Positions 51,514 to 60,859 of a DNA stretch of 64,000 nt are shown here, piece by piece. The stretch is from Caproiciproducens galactitolivorans. Lineage in GTDB: Bacteria > Bacillota > Clostridia > Oscillospirales > Acutalibacteraceae. The notes beneath the pieces were generated by a model. That model searched no databases, was not told where the DNA came from, and saw only the letters and a list, made by a program, of their open reading frames with translations. A program made the translations under genes and the position numbers. Where the stretch lies: contig NZ_SRMQ01000001.1 in NCBI RefSeq assembly GCF_004768785.1, forward strand, positions 124,001-188,000, in the 5' to 3' direction. The stretch's first letter is position 1, and every line of letters starts with the position of its first letter.

Positions 51514-51801
51514 ATGCCGGAAGAACAGGCTGTACTGCATACGCTTTATAAGGGGAAGAATCCCCCTTCCGCATCCATTTCAGGCATGATACCTTTAAAT
51601 ATGGTACGTCCGGGGACAGAAGTATCCGTACATTCCATTCGCGGGAAGGACGAAACAAGGCGTTTTTTGGAAAGCCTTGGGTTTGTCGAGGACGCTGCTG
51701 TTACCGTAATAACCGAATTGGGCGGGAATCTCATCGTGAATGTGAAAGGAACCCGCGTTGCAATTAGTAAAGCAATGGCGAGCCGTGTTTATGCGGTTTA
51801 A
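51514..51801 (+). CDS. feoA: FeoA-domain protein, first copy
   Basis: A 95-residue small protein with an SH3-like FeoA domain in residues 27-95 (MIPLNMVRPGTEV, then LGFVEDAAVTVI). It has an extra N-terminal segment of about 25 residues compared with the second FeoA. FeoA works with FeoB in Fe2+ uptake. The ATG at 51514 follows AAAAGGAG. First gene of the operon and downstream of three operator-like palindromes. Confidence 0.9.
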   Translation: MPEEQAVLHTLYKGKNPPSASISGMIPLNMVRPGTEVSVHSIRGKDETRRFLESLGFVEDAAVTVITELGGNLIVNVKGTRVAISKAMASRVYAV

Positions 51802-51835
51802 TACGCTGCAAAATATTATTGGGAGGAAGCAGAGC

Positions 51836-52060
51836 ATGAAAACCTTAAAAGAAGCAAAATGTGGCCAAACGGTAACGGTCAGAAAACTGACCGGAGAAGG
51901 TGCGCTGAAACGCAGGATTATGGACATGGGGATCACGAAGGGCGCTGAAATTTTTATCCGCAAGGTCGCCCCTTTGGGGGATCCGATCGAAGTAAGTGTT
52001 CGAGGATATGAGCTTACCATCCGGAAATCGGAAGCGGAAAATATTCTACTTGCAGAATAG
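51836..52060 (+). CDS. feoA: FeoA-domain protein, second copy
   Basis: A 74-residue typical FeoA (MKTLKEAKCGQTVTVRKL, then RRIMDMGITKGAEIFIRKVAP in parts). The ATG at 51836 has GGGAGGA upstream. Two tandem FeoA proteins followed by FeoB are common in Clostridia. A further palindrome lies between this gene and feoB. Confidence 0.95.
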   Translation: MKTLKEAKCGQTVTVRKLTGEGALKRRIMDMGITKGAEIFIRKVAPLGDPIEVSVRGYELTIRKSEAENILLAE

Positions 52061-52085
52061 TGGATTTCCCTATTTTTTGGATACA

Positions 52086-52107
52086 TTAGTTAGCTTTAGC
52101 TAACTAA
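52086..52107 (+). promoter_or_regulatory. feo operator-like site 4, before feoB
   Basis: Perfect palindrome with nine-base arms TTAGTTAGC and GCTAACTAA around TTTA, inside the operon between feoA and feoB. The strongest match of the four to a DtxR-family box. Confidence 0.65.
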
Positions 52108-52125
52108 CAATAAGGAGGAAAATAG

Positions 52126-54279
52126 ATGAAACTCAGAATTGCTTTAGTCGGTAATCCGAATTGCGGCAAAACTACGATGTTTAACGACCTGACAGGTTCG
52201 AGCCAATACGTTGGAAACTGGCCGGGTGTTACGGTTGAAAAGAAAGAAGGGAAAATGAAGGGACACAAAGGCGTCTTTATTACCGACTTGCCCGGTATTT
52301 ACTCTTTATCCCCCTATACGTTGGAGGAGGTTGTCAGCCGTAACTATCTGATGCATGAAAATCCGGATGCAATCATTAACCTGGTGGACGCAACGAATTT
52401 GGAACGCAATCTATATTTGACGACGCAGGTTGTGGAACTGGGTATTCCGGTTGTTCTTGCCTTGAACATGATTGACTTGGTTCAGAAAAACGGTGATAAA
52501 ATCGATACCCAGGCGCTGAGCGCCGCGCTGGGCTGCGAAGTTGTGGAAACCTCCGCTTTGAAGGGCGAAGGCTCTATGCAGGCGGCGGAGATGGCAATTG
52601 CTCTGGCAAAGGCGAGAGAGAAAACAGAGCCCCGGCATCGCTTCAGCGCATCCGTGGAGACCGCTTTGGAGGAAATCACAAAGCTTACTTCCGGGTTATT
52701 TTCCTCCGAGCAACAGCGGTGGTATGCGATCAAGCTCTTTGAGCGCGACGCAAAAGTAATGGAAGCCCTGAATTTGCCGCAGGACATAAAAGACAATCTG
52801 GAATCGATTGTTCAGGAAGCGGAAAAAGAACTGGACGACGATAGTGAGAGTATTATCACAAACGAACGTTACATATACATTGCGGAACTGATGAAAAAAT
52901 GTGTTTACAAAAGGCACAGTAGAATGACAACTTCGGATAAAATCGACCGGATCGTAACAAACCGCTGGCTTGCCCTTCCGATCTTTACTCTTGTTATGTT
53001 TATTGTATATTATGTTTCGATTTCATGGCTTGGCGCGATCGTAACCGACTGGACAAACGATACCTTGTTCGGCGAATGGATACAGCCTTCTGTCAGCGGC
53101 TGGATGGCCAATATTGGGGCTGCCGAATGGCTGAACGGATTGGTGGTAGACGGAATTATCGGTGGCGTCGGCGCGGTTCTCGGTTTTGTACCGCAGATGT
53201 TTATTCTGTTTTTCTTCCTTTCAATTTTGGAAGATTGCGGTTATATGGCCCGTGTGGCGTTTATTATGGACCGTATTTTCCGTAAATTCGGCCTTTCCGG
53301 AAAAAGCTTCATCCCGATGCTGATTTCCTCCGGTTGTGGAGTGCCCGGAATTATGGCGACAAAGACCATCGAAAACGAAAAAGACCGCCGGATGACAATT
53401 ATGACAACGACATCCATTCCCTGCAGCGCAAAACTGCCGATTATTGCGCTGATTGGCGGCGCAATGTTCCCGGATATTGTCTGGCTTGCACCCGCCATGT
53501 ATTTCATGGGTATTTTTGCGATCGTTATTTCCGGTATTATGCTGAAAAAGACCAGAATGTTTGCCGGAGCCCCCGCGCCGTTTGTAATGGAGCTCCCACA
53601 GTACCATGTTCCCGCCCCAAAGGGCGTGCTGATCCACATGTGGGAACGCGGGAAAGCGTTTGTCATTAAAGCGGGAACAGTTATCTTTGTGGCCTGCGGT
53701 GTGATCTGGTTCCTTTCCAACTTCGGATTTTCGGATGGCGGCTTCGGTATGATCGAAGAAAACGCCAGCTTGCTTGCGGTGATCGGCCGATTTATTGCTC
53801 CGGTATTCTCACCGCTGGGCTTCGGCAACTGGCAGGCGGCGGTTGCTACGGTTTCCGGCCTTGTGGCGAAGGAAAACGTTGTGGGCACCTTTGGTGTGCT
53901 GTTTGGCTTAGGCGGCGATGTTGCTGAGGATGACGCCGGTTTGTTAAAGCAAATCGCGGTTATGTTCCCCTATGGTTCGGCCGCGCTTTCCTTCCTGGTA
54001 TTCAATCTTTTCTGCGCCCCTTGCTTTGCGGCAATCGGTGCGATGAAGCGTGAAATGGCAAGCTCGCAATGGACCTGGTTCGCTTTGGGGTATCAAACGT
54101 TCTTCGCCTATTCGGTCGCTTTGATGATCCATCAGTTCGGCGGCCTTCTCTTTGGCGGCGTAAACTTCGGAACCGGCTCTGTAGCCGCACTGATTGTTTT
54201 AGCGGTAATGCTTTACCTCTTGTTCCGCCCGAACCCGCAGGCCAGGCTGAAGAACCTCTCCGCCGAAGTGGCAGCATAA
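52126..54279 (+). CDS. feoB: Ferrous iron transport protein B (FeoB), second copy
   Basis: A 717-residue Fe2+ transporter with an intracellular G domain (GNPNCGKTT near residue 8, then GNWPGVTVE, DLPGIYSL, NMID) and a membrane domain with two Gate repeats and the CGVPGIMATKT segment. It has the full length of typical FeoB. AAGGAGGAAAA precedes the ATG. It belongs to the feoA-feoA-feoB-Cys-rich gene operon. Confidence 0.98.
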   Translation: MKLRIALVGNPNCGKTTMFNDLTGSSQYVGNWPGVTVEKKEGKMKGHKGVFITDLPGIYSLSPYTLEEVVSRNYLMHENPDAIINLVDATNLERNLYLTTQVVELGIPVVLALNMIDLVQKNGDKIDTQALSAALGCEVVETSALKGEGSMQAAEMAIALAKAREKTEPRHRFSASVETALEEITKLTSGLFSSEQQRWYAIKLFERDAKVMEALNLPQDIKDNLESIVQEAEKELDDDSESIITNERYIYIAELMKKCVYKRHSRMTTSDKIDRIVTNRWLALPIFTLVMFIVYYVSISWLGAIVTDWTNDTLFGEWIQPSVSGWMANIGAAEWLNGLVVDGIIGGVGAVLGFVPQMFILFFFLSILEDCGYMARVAFIMDRIFRKFGLSGKSFIPMLISSGCGVPGIMATKTIENEKDRRMTIMTTTSIPCSAKLPIIALIGGAMFPDIVWLAPAMYFMGIFAIVISGIMLKKTRMFAGAPAPFVMELPQYHVPAPKGVLIHMWERGKAFVIKAGTVIFVACGVIWFLSNFGFSDGGFGMIEENASLLAVIGRFIAPVFSPLGFGNWQAAVATVSGLVAKENVVGTFGVLFGLGGDVAEDDAGLLKQIAVMFPYGSAALSFLVFNLFCAPCFAAIGAMKREMASSQWTWFALGYQTFFAYSVALMIHQFGGLLFGGVNFGTGSVAALIVLAVMLYLLFRPNPQARLKNLSAEVAA

Positions 54280-54307
54280 GTAAATATGGAAAGAGGTATG
54301 ATTGATT

Positions 54308-54487
54308 ATGTTGCAATGGCTTGCAGCAAACGCGGCAACAATTATTATTTGTGCTATTCTAGGAATTTTGTTTGTAAGGGCAATCTGTTATCTTCACAAA
54401 ACCCGGAAAAACGGGGGATGCGCCGGGTGCGGAGGATGTAGTGGTGACTGTTGCCATTGCGCTCAGGCATTTCGTAAACAGAAATAG
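54308..54487 (+). CDS. FeoB-associated Cys-rich membrane protein
   Basis: A 59-residue protein with one transmembrane helix (about 6-26) and a Cys-rich tail (CAGCGGCSGDCCHC). It is the usual small partner gene after clostridial feoB (FeoB-associated Cys-rich family). ATG 54308 has GGAAAGAGGT upstream. It may bind metal at the inner face of the membrane. Confidence 0.9.
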   Translation: MLQWLAANAATIIICAILGILFVRAICYLHKTRKNGGCAGCGGCSGDCCHCAQAFRKQK

Positions 54488-54612
54488 GGAAAATACATTC
54501 TGCTGTTTCCCGGATTCCGGGCAACAGCAGCTTTTTATGTTATTCAGGCGTGAGTCGGTGAACCCAGTTGCTTTCTTGAAAAAGAGAATTATAGAAAAGA
54601 TGCGGAGTAAGA

Positions 54613-54648
54613 AAAACGGAGAACAGGACGATCTGTTCTCCGTTTTTG
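54613..54648. terminator. Terminator of the feo operon
   Basis: Perfect arms AAAACGGAGAACAG and CTGTTCTCCGTTTT around GACGAT; symmetrical, so it also serves the convergent gene. Confidence 0.9.
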
Positions 54649-54652
54649 TATA

Positions 54653-55207
54653 TTACGGTATGATTTCGTCTTTATTAAAGCATTGACCGTCAGAAGCCAA
54701 ACAGATTCCTTCCTTTGTTTTAATCAAATCAAAATCAATTGATTCAATGTGGAATCCGGAGCGTTCCAGCAGGTTTATCAAATGCTCTCGATCCTTTCCA
54801 AGTCTTCCTAAGTAGACGCACTCAAGCCCGCTGTCCAGCGCGTCGGCAATATCATCCCGGAAGCCGTGGTATTCATTGTACAGCATGCGGTAAGCTCTGT
54901 AAGCCATAACCGTTTCCATTAAATATTCCCTTGATACATTTCGAAGCGTAGATTCCCGGTTCTGGTTGCTTATTAAAGAATTAACATCATTGTAGGAGTT
55001 GTATTCCACATAGTATTTTCCCTGATATTTTGTGACGGAAACGCTGCATTTTTTCCCGTCCTTCAAATAATAAAAGACCACACAAGGCACATTATCCCTT
55101 GATTTTGTTTCCAGTACATCGTAACCGGGGTCACCCTGCCCGAAACCGACGATATGGCGGATGGTTCCGTTGTCCGGTACCTTAAGTCTGTTTATATACT
55201 GAGCCAT
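54653..55207 (-). CDS. Unknown conserved-looking protein (184 aa)
   Basis: I do not recognise this protein. It has a beta-rich first half (VVFYYLKDGKKCSVSVTKYQGKYYVEY read in parts) and a helical second half, no signal peptide, no transmembrane helix. A perfect AAGGAGGA site precedes its ATG, and it ends at the feo terminator, so it is a real gene. It is convergent with the feo operon and stands alone. Confidence 0.7.
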   Translation of the reverse strand: MAQYINRLKVPDNGTIRHIVGFGQGDPGYDVLETKSRDNVPCVVFYYLKDGKKCSVSVTKYQGKYYVEYNSYNDVNSLISNQNRESTLRNVSREYLMETVMAYRAYRMLYNEYHGFRDDIADALDSGLECVYLGRLGKDREHLINLLERSGFHIESIDFDLIKTKEGICLASDGQCFNKDEIIP

Positions 55208-55291
55208 TTTTATCCTCCTTGCATCTTGGTTATATATTTATTATATAACGCTGTATTTTGTCTGTAAATGGAGAATTTTGTTACTATATTT

Positions 55292-57016
55292 CTAAGAAGA
55301 AAACTGACTGCAGTAAAGATCTGCATAATAGCCTTTTTTTTTCAGCAGTTCTTCATGGGTGCCGCTTTCGACGATACGGCCTTGATGCATAACGAGAATT
55401 AAGGCCGCGTTCCGGATGGTGGAAAGCCGATGAGCGATGACAAAGCTGGTCCGGCCCGCTGTAAGTCGGGTAAAAGCCTTCTGGATTTTCATTTCGGTGT
55501 AGGTATCGATATTGCTCGTGGCTTCGTCCAGAATCAGCATGGGCGGGTTGGCCAGCATTACGCGGGCGATGGTAAGCAGCTGTTTTTGCCCCTCCGAAAT
55601 ATTTTCGCCGTCCGCCGAGATTTCCGTATCGTACCCTTTCTCAAGTTTTCGGATAAAGCTGTCGGCGCCGGCTTCTTTTGCCGCCGCGACGATTTCCTGC
55701 ATGGAAGCGTTGGGCTTCGCATATGCGATATTGTCGCGGATCGTGCCGTCAAAAAGCCAGGTGTCCTGCAGGACCATGCCGAACCTCGCCCGAAGGCTGC
55801 TGCGGGTCAGGTTACGGATATCGGTTCCGTCAATACGAATGCTGCCCTTGTCTACATCATAAAACCGCATCAGCAGGTTTACCAGAGTTGTCTTTCCGGC
55901 GCCGGTTTTTCCCACTATCGCTATGCTGCTGCCCGGCTTCACATCCAGATTGAAATCTTCAATCAGATGCTGCCCTGGCTGATAGGCAAAGGAAACATGT
56001 TCAAATTCCACATGTCCGCCGCACGATTCCAGGGAAACCGCGTTGGGTGCGCTGGGCGGCTCCGGCGGCAAATCCAGAATATGAAAAATACGCTGGGCGG
56101 ACGCAACGGCGGACTGCATCTGCGTGAGTACGTTTGTAATATCATTGAATGGCTTTGCAAAAATCACCGTGAAAATCAGGAAGCTGGAAATGCCCCCCGC
56201 TGTAAGGTGCCCGTAAATAGCCGCAATACTGCCGCAAACGCCTACTACCGTGTAAGCGAGATTATTGATCACACGGGTTGACGGGTTGGACAGCGATGAG
56301 ATAAACTGCGATTTTACGCCGGCTTCATATAGTCCGGCGTTAATCTTCCGGAATTGCTCGATGGCCCTTTTGTCATACAAAAAGGCTTTTACGATTTTCT
56401 GTCCCTCAATCATTTCTTCCGCATACCCGTTCAGATCCCCCAGGTATTTTGCCTGTTCGCGGAAAAGGTTCTGCGACCGATTCGTAATGAACCGCGCGGT
56501 AAAGAAGGAGGCCGGAGCGGAAAGCACAACAATCACGGTCATGGCCGGATTCAGGTAAAGCATGAACACAATGGATCCCAGGATGGTTACGATTCCTTGC
56601 AGCAGCGCCATAAAGCCTTGTAGCAAACCGTCCGAAACGGTGTCCGCGTCGTTGATAAAACGGCTGATGGTGTCCCCATGGGCGTTTTGGTCGTAAAATT
56701 TGAGCGGTAGAACCGAGAGTTTGTCAAAAAGCGATTCCCGAAGCCGGTTTACCGTATAGTAGGAGATACGGTTGGTTAGGTAATTCAGCAGCCAAAGGAA
56801 AAAGCTGTTGCACAGGTAAACGGCCAGCAAAAGGCAAAGGGAGTAAAAGACCTCTTTGGCGCCGTTCCCCGCGGCCATATCGTCTATGGCGCGGCCGATG
56901 ATGAGCGGGGCGAACAGCATACCGGTTACGCTGATCAGCGCGCTGAAGGCGGAGAAAAAAATCAGCTTTTTGTATTCGCCCACATACTCCAAAATTCTTC
57001 GAATGGTTTGTTTCAT
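55292..57016 (-). CDS. ABC exporter half-transporter, subunit with canonical Walker B
   Basis: A 574-residue type IV ABC exporter: six transmembrane helices (about 1-320) and an ATPase. Walker A is GKTGAGKTT, Walker B ends LILDEATS with the catalytic Glu, but the signature reads ISEGQ instead of LSGGQ. Its neighbour has the reverse pattern, so the two form a heterodimer with one active and one degenerate ATP site, as in BmrCD/LmrCD. Its start overlaps the end of the partner gene by four bases. Confidence 0.92.
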   Translation of the reverse strand: MKQTIRRILEYVGEYKKLIFFSAFSALISVTGMLFAPLIIGRAIDDMAAGNGAKEVFYSLCLLLAVYLCNSFFLWLLNYLTNRISYYTVNRLRESLFDKLSVLPLKFYDQNAHGDTISRFINDADTVSDGLLQGFMALLQGIVTILGSIVFMLYLNPAMTVIVVLSAPASFFTARFITNRSQNLFREQAKYLGDLNGYAEEMIEGQKIVKAFLYDKRAIEQFRKINAGLYEAGVKSQFISSLSNPSTRVINNLAYTVVGVCGSIAAIYGHLTAGGISSFLIFTVIFAKPFNDITNVLTQMQSAVASAQRIFHILDLPPEPPSAPNAVSLESCGGHVEFEHVSFAYQPGQHLIEDFNLDVKPGSSIAIVGKTGAGKTTLVNLLMRFYDVDKGSIRIDGTDIRNLTRSSLRARFGMVLQDTWLFDGTIRDNIAYAKPNASMQEIVAAAKEAGADSFIRKLEKGYDTEISADGENISEGQKQLLTIARVMLANPPMLILDEATSNIDTYTEMKIQKAFTRLTAGRTSFVIAHRLSTIRNAALILVMHQGRIVESGTHEELLKKKGYYADLYCSQFSS

Positions 57017-58761
57017 TGCAAAGCCTCCTCGCTGGAAAGCTGTGACAAACAGATTTCCCGATAGACAGCGCAGTTTTGAAAGAGTTCGCTGTGAGGGCCG
57101 TTTCCAACGATTTTACCGTCCTCAAATACAAGGATCCGGTCCGCGTCCTTTACGGCCCCTACGCGCTGCGATACCAGCAGGACGGTTTGTGTGCGGCTGT
57201 TTTTTCGGATTGCCTTGCGCATTTTGGCTTCCGTAAGAAAATCAAGCGCGCTGGAAGCGTCGTCTAGGATGAGGATTTCCGGATTGGAAACCAGAGCCCG
57301 GGCGATGGTCAGCCTTTGGCGCTGTCCGCCGGAAAGATTGCTTCCGCCGCGCTGTATGGGAAAATCGTATCCCTGCGGGAGGGTCTGGATAAATTCATCT
57401 GCCTGCGCGGTTACGGCGGCGGCCCGCACCGCTTGCATATCCGCCTTTTCATTGCCCCAGCGGATGTTTTCCGTTATGGTGCCGGAAAAGAGGAGCGCGT
57501 GCTGCGGTACAAAACCGATCTTTCCGCGCAGCTGGGCAATCGGATACTGCTTAACCGGGATTCCGTCCACAAGGATGACGCCGGACGTTGCATCGTAAAA
57601 CCGGGCGATCAGGTTTACAAACGTGGATTTCCCCGAGCCGGTGCCGCCGATGATTCCAACGGTTTCCCCTCTGTGGATGGTTACGTCGATGTGTTCCAGC
57701 GCGCGGTCCCCGGTTGGATTATACCCGAAGGAAACGCCGCAGAACTCCACCGCGGGTGCGGAAGGATCCTCCTTGACGCTCTCCGCCGGATTCTCCATGT
57801 CCGGCTGAACGTCCATGATTTCATTGATCCTTGCGGCAGACGCGATGGATTTTGTAAGAAGGATAATTAAATTGGATACGACCATCAGGGCGAGCAGAAT
57901 TTGGTTGGCATAATTGATAAACGCGATGATCTGTCCCTGGGAAAGCCGTCCTGTGCGGATATGGATGTTTCCCTGCCAAAGGATTACGACGATAATGAAA
58001 TTGACGGCCATGGAGGTAAGAGGATTGAACAGCGAAGAAATGCGTCCGATTGCAAGGCCGTTATCCATCAGATCGTTGTTCGCCGTGCGAAAGCGTTTTG
58101 TTTCCACTTGGGTTTTTGAAAAAGCGCGGATAACGCGGATTCCGGATAAATTTTCCCGGAGGATGACGGCAAGCCCGTCTAGCTTTTTTTGATAGGAACG
58201 GTAGAGCGGAGAAGCATTTTTTGTAATGAAATAAATGATCGCGGCCAAAACTGGCGTTGCGGCCAGCAAAATAAGGGCGAGCTGATAGTCCAGAAAGAAG
58301 GACATAATAATCGACCCGATACAGATAAACGGTGCCCGGATCATTAGGCGGATCATCATGGCAACCATTTGCTGCAGCTGGTTGATATCGTTTGTGATCC
58401 GGTTCGTGAGCGTAGGTGTGCCGAAGTGATCCGCCTGCAAATAGGAAAAAGACAAAATATGTTCAAACACCGCATTGCGCAAATCCGTCCCGAACCCTTG
58501 GGACGCACGGGAGGCCAGGAACTGGCAGACCAGCGCGCAGCCGTAGCCGCAGAGCGCCATACCGGCCATCAGGCCGCCTGTTCTTAAAACATACCCGGTA
58601 TCGCGCTGTCCGACGCCGTTGTTAATCATCGAAGCCATTATCGTAGGCAGAAGAAGTTCGAAAATGGCTTCCATAAATTTAAATATGGGCCCGATAATGC
58701 ATTCTTTTTTATATTTTTTTAAGTACATCGCAAGTCTAAGCAAGCGCAATCCCTCCATCAC
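57013..58761 (-). CDS. ABC exporter half-transporter, subunit with degenerate Walker B
   Basis: A 582-residue ABC exporter with N-terminal transmembrane domain and C-terminal ATPase. Walker A is GGTGSGKST, signature is intact LSGGQ, but Walker B reads LILDDASS, with Asp in place of the catalytic Glu. It complements the partner (ISEGQ, DEATS), so the complex has one hydrolysing site. It is the first gene of a two-gene minus-strand operon, divergent from a LysR regulator gene, which could control it. Confidence 0.92.
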   Translation of the reverse strand: MMEGLRLLRLAMYLKKYKKECIIGPIFKFMEAIFELLLPTIMASMINNGVGQRDTGYVLRTGGLMAGMALCGYGCALVCQFLASRASQGFGTDLRNAVFEHILSFSYLQADHFGTPTLTNRITNDINQLQQMVAMMIRLMIRAPFICIGSIIMSFFLDYQLALILLAATPVLAAIIYFITKNASPLYRSYQKKLDGLAVILRENLSGIRVIRAFSKTQVETKRFRTANNDLMDNGLAIGRISSLFNPLTSMAVNFIIVVILWQGNIHIRTGRLSQGQIIAFINYANQILLALMVVSNLIILLTKSIASAARINEIMDVQPDMENPAESVKEDPSAPAVEFCGVSFGYNPTGDRALEHIDVTIHRGETVGIIGGTGSGKSTFVNLIARFYDATSGVILVDGIPVKQYPIAQLRGKIGFVPQHALLFSGTITENIRWGNEKADMQAVRAAAVTAQADEFIQTLPQGYDFPIQRGGSNLSGGQRQRLTIARALVSNPEILILDDASSALDFLTEAKMRKAIRKNSRTQTVLLVSQRVGAVKDADRILVFEDGKIVGNGPHSELFQNCAVYREICLSQLSSEEALQ

Positions 58762-58863
58762 TTTCTGGATTTATTATAATCCAGACGGATCCATATGAAA
58801 AATACTTGTTTTTGTGGTAATATATATAAAAAATGTATGGAATCAGTTTTAGGGGGAAGGGGT

Positions 58864-59742
58864 ATGAATTTAAAACAGTTGAAATATTTTATGGCGATTG
58901 CGGAAGAGCGGCAGATCACCGCCGCCGCAAAAAAACTGCATATTGCACAGCCGCCGCTCAGCTATCAGCTTAGTCTGCTGGAACAGGAGCTCGGCGTAAC
59001 CTTGATTAAGCGTGGCCCCCGTAATGCGGAGCTTACCGACGCGGGCAAGCTCTTGTATAAACGTGCCGAACAAATACTGAGCATGACTTCGTCTGCGGTG
59101 CGTGAAGTGGAAAACTACGGGAAGGGCCTGCACGGTGTGCTGTCGCTTGGGGCCGTATCTTCCTCCGGCGGGGTTGTGCCGAATCTCCGTATGCAGGAAT
59201 TCGCGAAGCATTACCCCGATATTCGGTTTGAGATTCATGAGGGAAATACCTTTGCGATTATTGAAATGCTGGAAAAAGGCATTGTGGATTTAGGTATTGT
59301 GCGCACACCTTTCCAGTATGATCGGTTTCATTGTCGTTATTCTGCCTTGGAACCAATGGCAGCGGTTATGACCAAAGACCTTGCCTGCGGCCAAGGAGAA
59401 TCCGGCATTACGCTTGAGGAATTAAAAAACAAGCCGCTGATTATTTACCGGCGGTTTGAAGCGCTGATTCAGGAAGCCTTTGCTGAGGAGGGGCTGACCC
59501 CTTTTATCTGTTGTCTTAATGACGATGCCCGTACAACGTACACCTGGGCGCGCAAGGGCTTCGGGATTGGAATTATACCAAAATCCGCTTTGCAGGTGCT
59601 GAATCCGGATCAGCTCATCTGCAAGGATATTTTAAATGAGAAGCTTCGGACACAAGTGGCGGTAATCTGGGAGAAAAAACGGTATCTGTCCCCTTTGGCG
59701 CAGCGATTTGTAAGCTTTTTTGAGGACAGCGTGGACTGGTAA
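58864..59742 (+). CDS. LysR-family transcriptional regulator
   Basis: A 292-residue LTTR. The N-terminal winged helix has MNLKQLKYFMAIAEERQITAAAKKLHIAQPPLS (seen in parts), and the effector domain follows with two alpha/beta subdomains. The ATG at 58864 is preceded by a GGGGGAAGGGG site. It is divergent from the ABC exporter operon, and the shared region of about 100 bases could hold sites for both. The effector is unknown. Confidence 0.95.
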   Translation: MNLKQLKYFMAIAEERQITAAAKKLHIAQPPLSYQLSLLEQELGVTLIKRGPRNAELTDAGKLLYKRAEQILSMTSSAVREVENYGKGLHGVLSLGAVSSSGGVVPNLRMQEFAKHYPDIRFEIHEGNTFAIIEMLEKGIVDLGIVRTPFQYDRFHCRYSALEPMAAVMTKDLACGQGESGITLEELKNKPLIIYRRFEALIQEAFAEEGLTPFICCLNDDARTTYTWARKGFGIGIIPKSALQVLNPDQLICKDILNEKLRTQVAVIWEKKRYLSPLAQRFVSFFEDSVDW

Positions 59743-59753
59743 TAGACCATGAC

Positions 59754-59806
59754 AAAAAGGGACATCGGCGGGCAAGTGTATTGCCTGCCGATGTCCCTTT
59801 TTTATT
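59754..59806 (+). terminator. Terminator after the LysR gene
   Basis: Arms near 20 bases long (AAAAGGGACATCGGC start and GCCGATGTCCCTTTT end) with a short loop and a T run. Confidence 0.9.
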
Positions 59807-59838
59807 TTATTTCGTTTCTATTTTGATAATTCCATTTG

Positions 59839-59892
59839 CCCGCGCATGGCACCCGGATGCCCTTCGAGGGCATTTCCTTTCGCTTGCGCGGG
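59839..59892. repeat. Nested hairpin without T tract
   Basis: Outer arms CCCGCGCA and TGCGCGGG and an inner ATGCCC/GGGCAT hairpin with a TTCG loop. It lies between the LysR terminator and the stop of the cytidylate-kinase-like gene. It may be a small structured element; no gene is seen. Confidence 0.5.
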
Positions 59893-59903
59893 AATGTTGT
59901 AAT

Positions 59904-60560
59904 TTATTCAGCTTCCGTTTCCCTTTTGTTGAAGTCCGGGCCGAATTTCAGCTTGGCGCATTCAATAATTAAGCGAATGCAGTTATCGTCCCCTAGCCGT
60001 TCACTATTTAAGCAAAGGTCAAAGTTTTCGGGGTTGTTCCAGTTTCTTCCGGTGTAATACTTGTAGAACTCTGCACGATAGCGGTCTATTTTTTCAATGC
60101 GGGATTCCGCTTCCTTTTCCGAACATCCCATAAGATCCATAACGGCTTTTACACAGAATTTTTGGGACGCCTGAATATTTACGCTCAATACGTTAGGATA
60201 ATCCTTCAGGATAAAGTCTGCGGCGCGGCCCATAACGACGAAGGACTCCTTTTCCGTCAGGCTGCGGAGAACCTTTGCCTGATAATTAAAGAGGTTTTCG
60301 TCCGAAGTGAAACCGTTTTGCTCTGGCTTCAGAACATCGCCCAAATGGCTGCTTCTCCGGATGTTTTTAAATAACAGAAGCGATTTTTTCACCCGTTCGT
60401 CGGCCTGGCCGAAAAGCGCTTCGTTGATTCCGCTTTCAATTGAGGCAAGCTGCAGCAATTCCCTGTCTACAAAGTCGATGTTCAATTTATCGGCCAATTT
60501 CTGCCCGATGCGGCGGCCGCCGCTTCCATATCCTCGTGCGATCGTTATTGCATAGTTCAT
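59904..60560 (-). CDS. Cytidylate kinase-like family protein
   Basis: A 218-residue P-loop kinase-like protein. The start ITIARGYGSGGRRIGQKLA is the phosphate loop of the AAA_26/cytidylate kinase-like family (GYGSGG instead of GPSGSGKS), and DRELLQLA follows. It is not the essential Cmk, since the loop lacks the canonical Lys. Substrate unknown. GGAGGAATC precedes the ATG. It stands alone. Confidence 0.85.
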   Translation of the reverse strand: MNYAITIARGYGSGGRRIGQKLADKLNIDFVDRELLQLASIESGINEALFGQADERVKKSLLLFKNIRRSSHLGDVLKPEQNGFTSDENLFNYQAKVLRSLTEKESFVVMGRAADFILKDYPNVLSVNIQASQKFCVKAVMDLMGCSEKEAESRIEKIDRYRAEFYKYYTGRNWNNPENFDLCLNSERLGDDNCIRLIIECAKLKFGPDFNKRETEAE

Positions 60561-60859
60561 AAAAGATTCCTCCTGTAAGTGAAATACTGCTCCGTTATTT
60601 AATACTATTATCAGTATAAATGATATTAAAATTTTGTCAATATTTCATAATGAATTTGATTAACAGAATTTGAGAAGCCGGGAAATGTTTTTGTGAGAAA
60701 AAGCCCGTGTGCAGGCCATCATGGGGGGATTTTACCGGAACCCGGTTTGTAAATGGGCTGTTTATTATAATAATTCAAAATAAATCAATTTACAACTGTT
60801 TATGATTCCATAAAATTAGGAAATACTAGTCCTATAAACTGACATTTGAGGTAGTGAAA

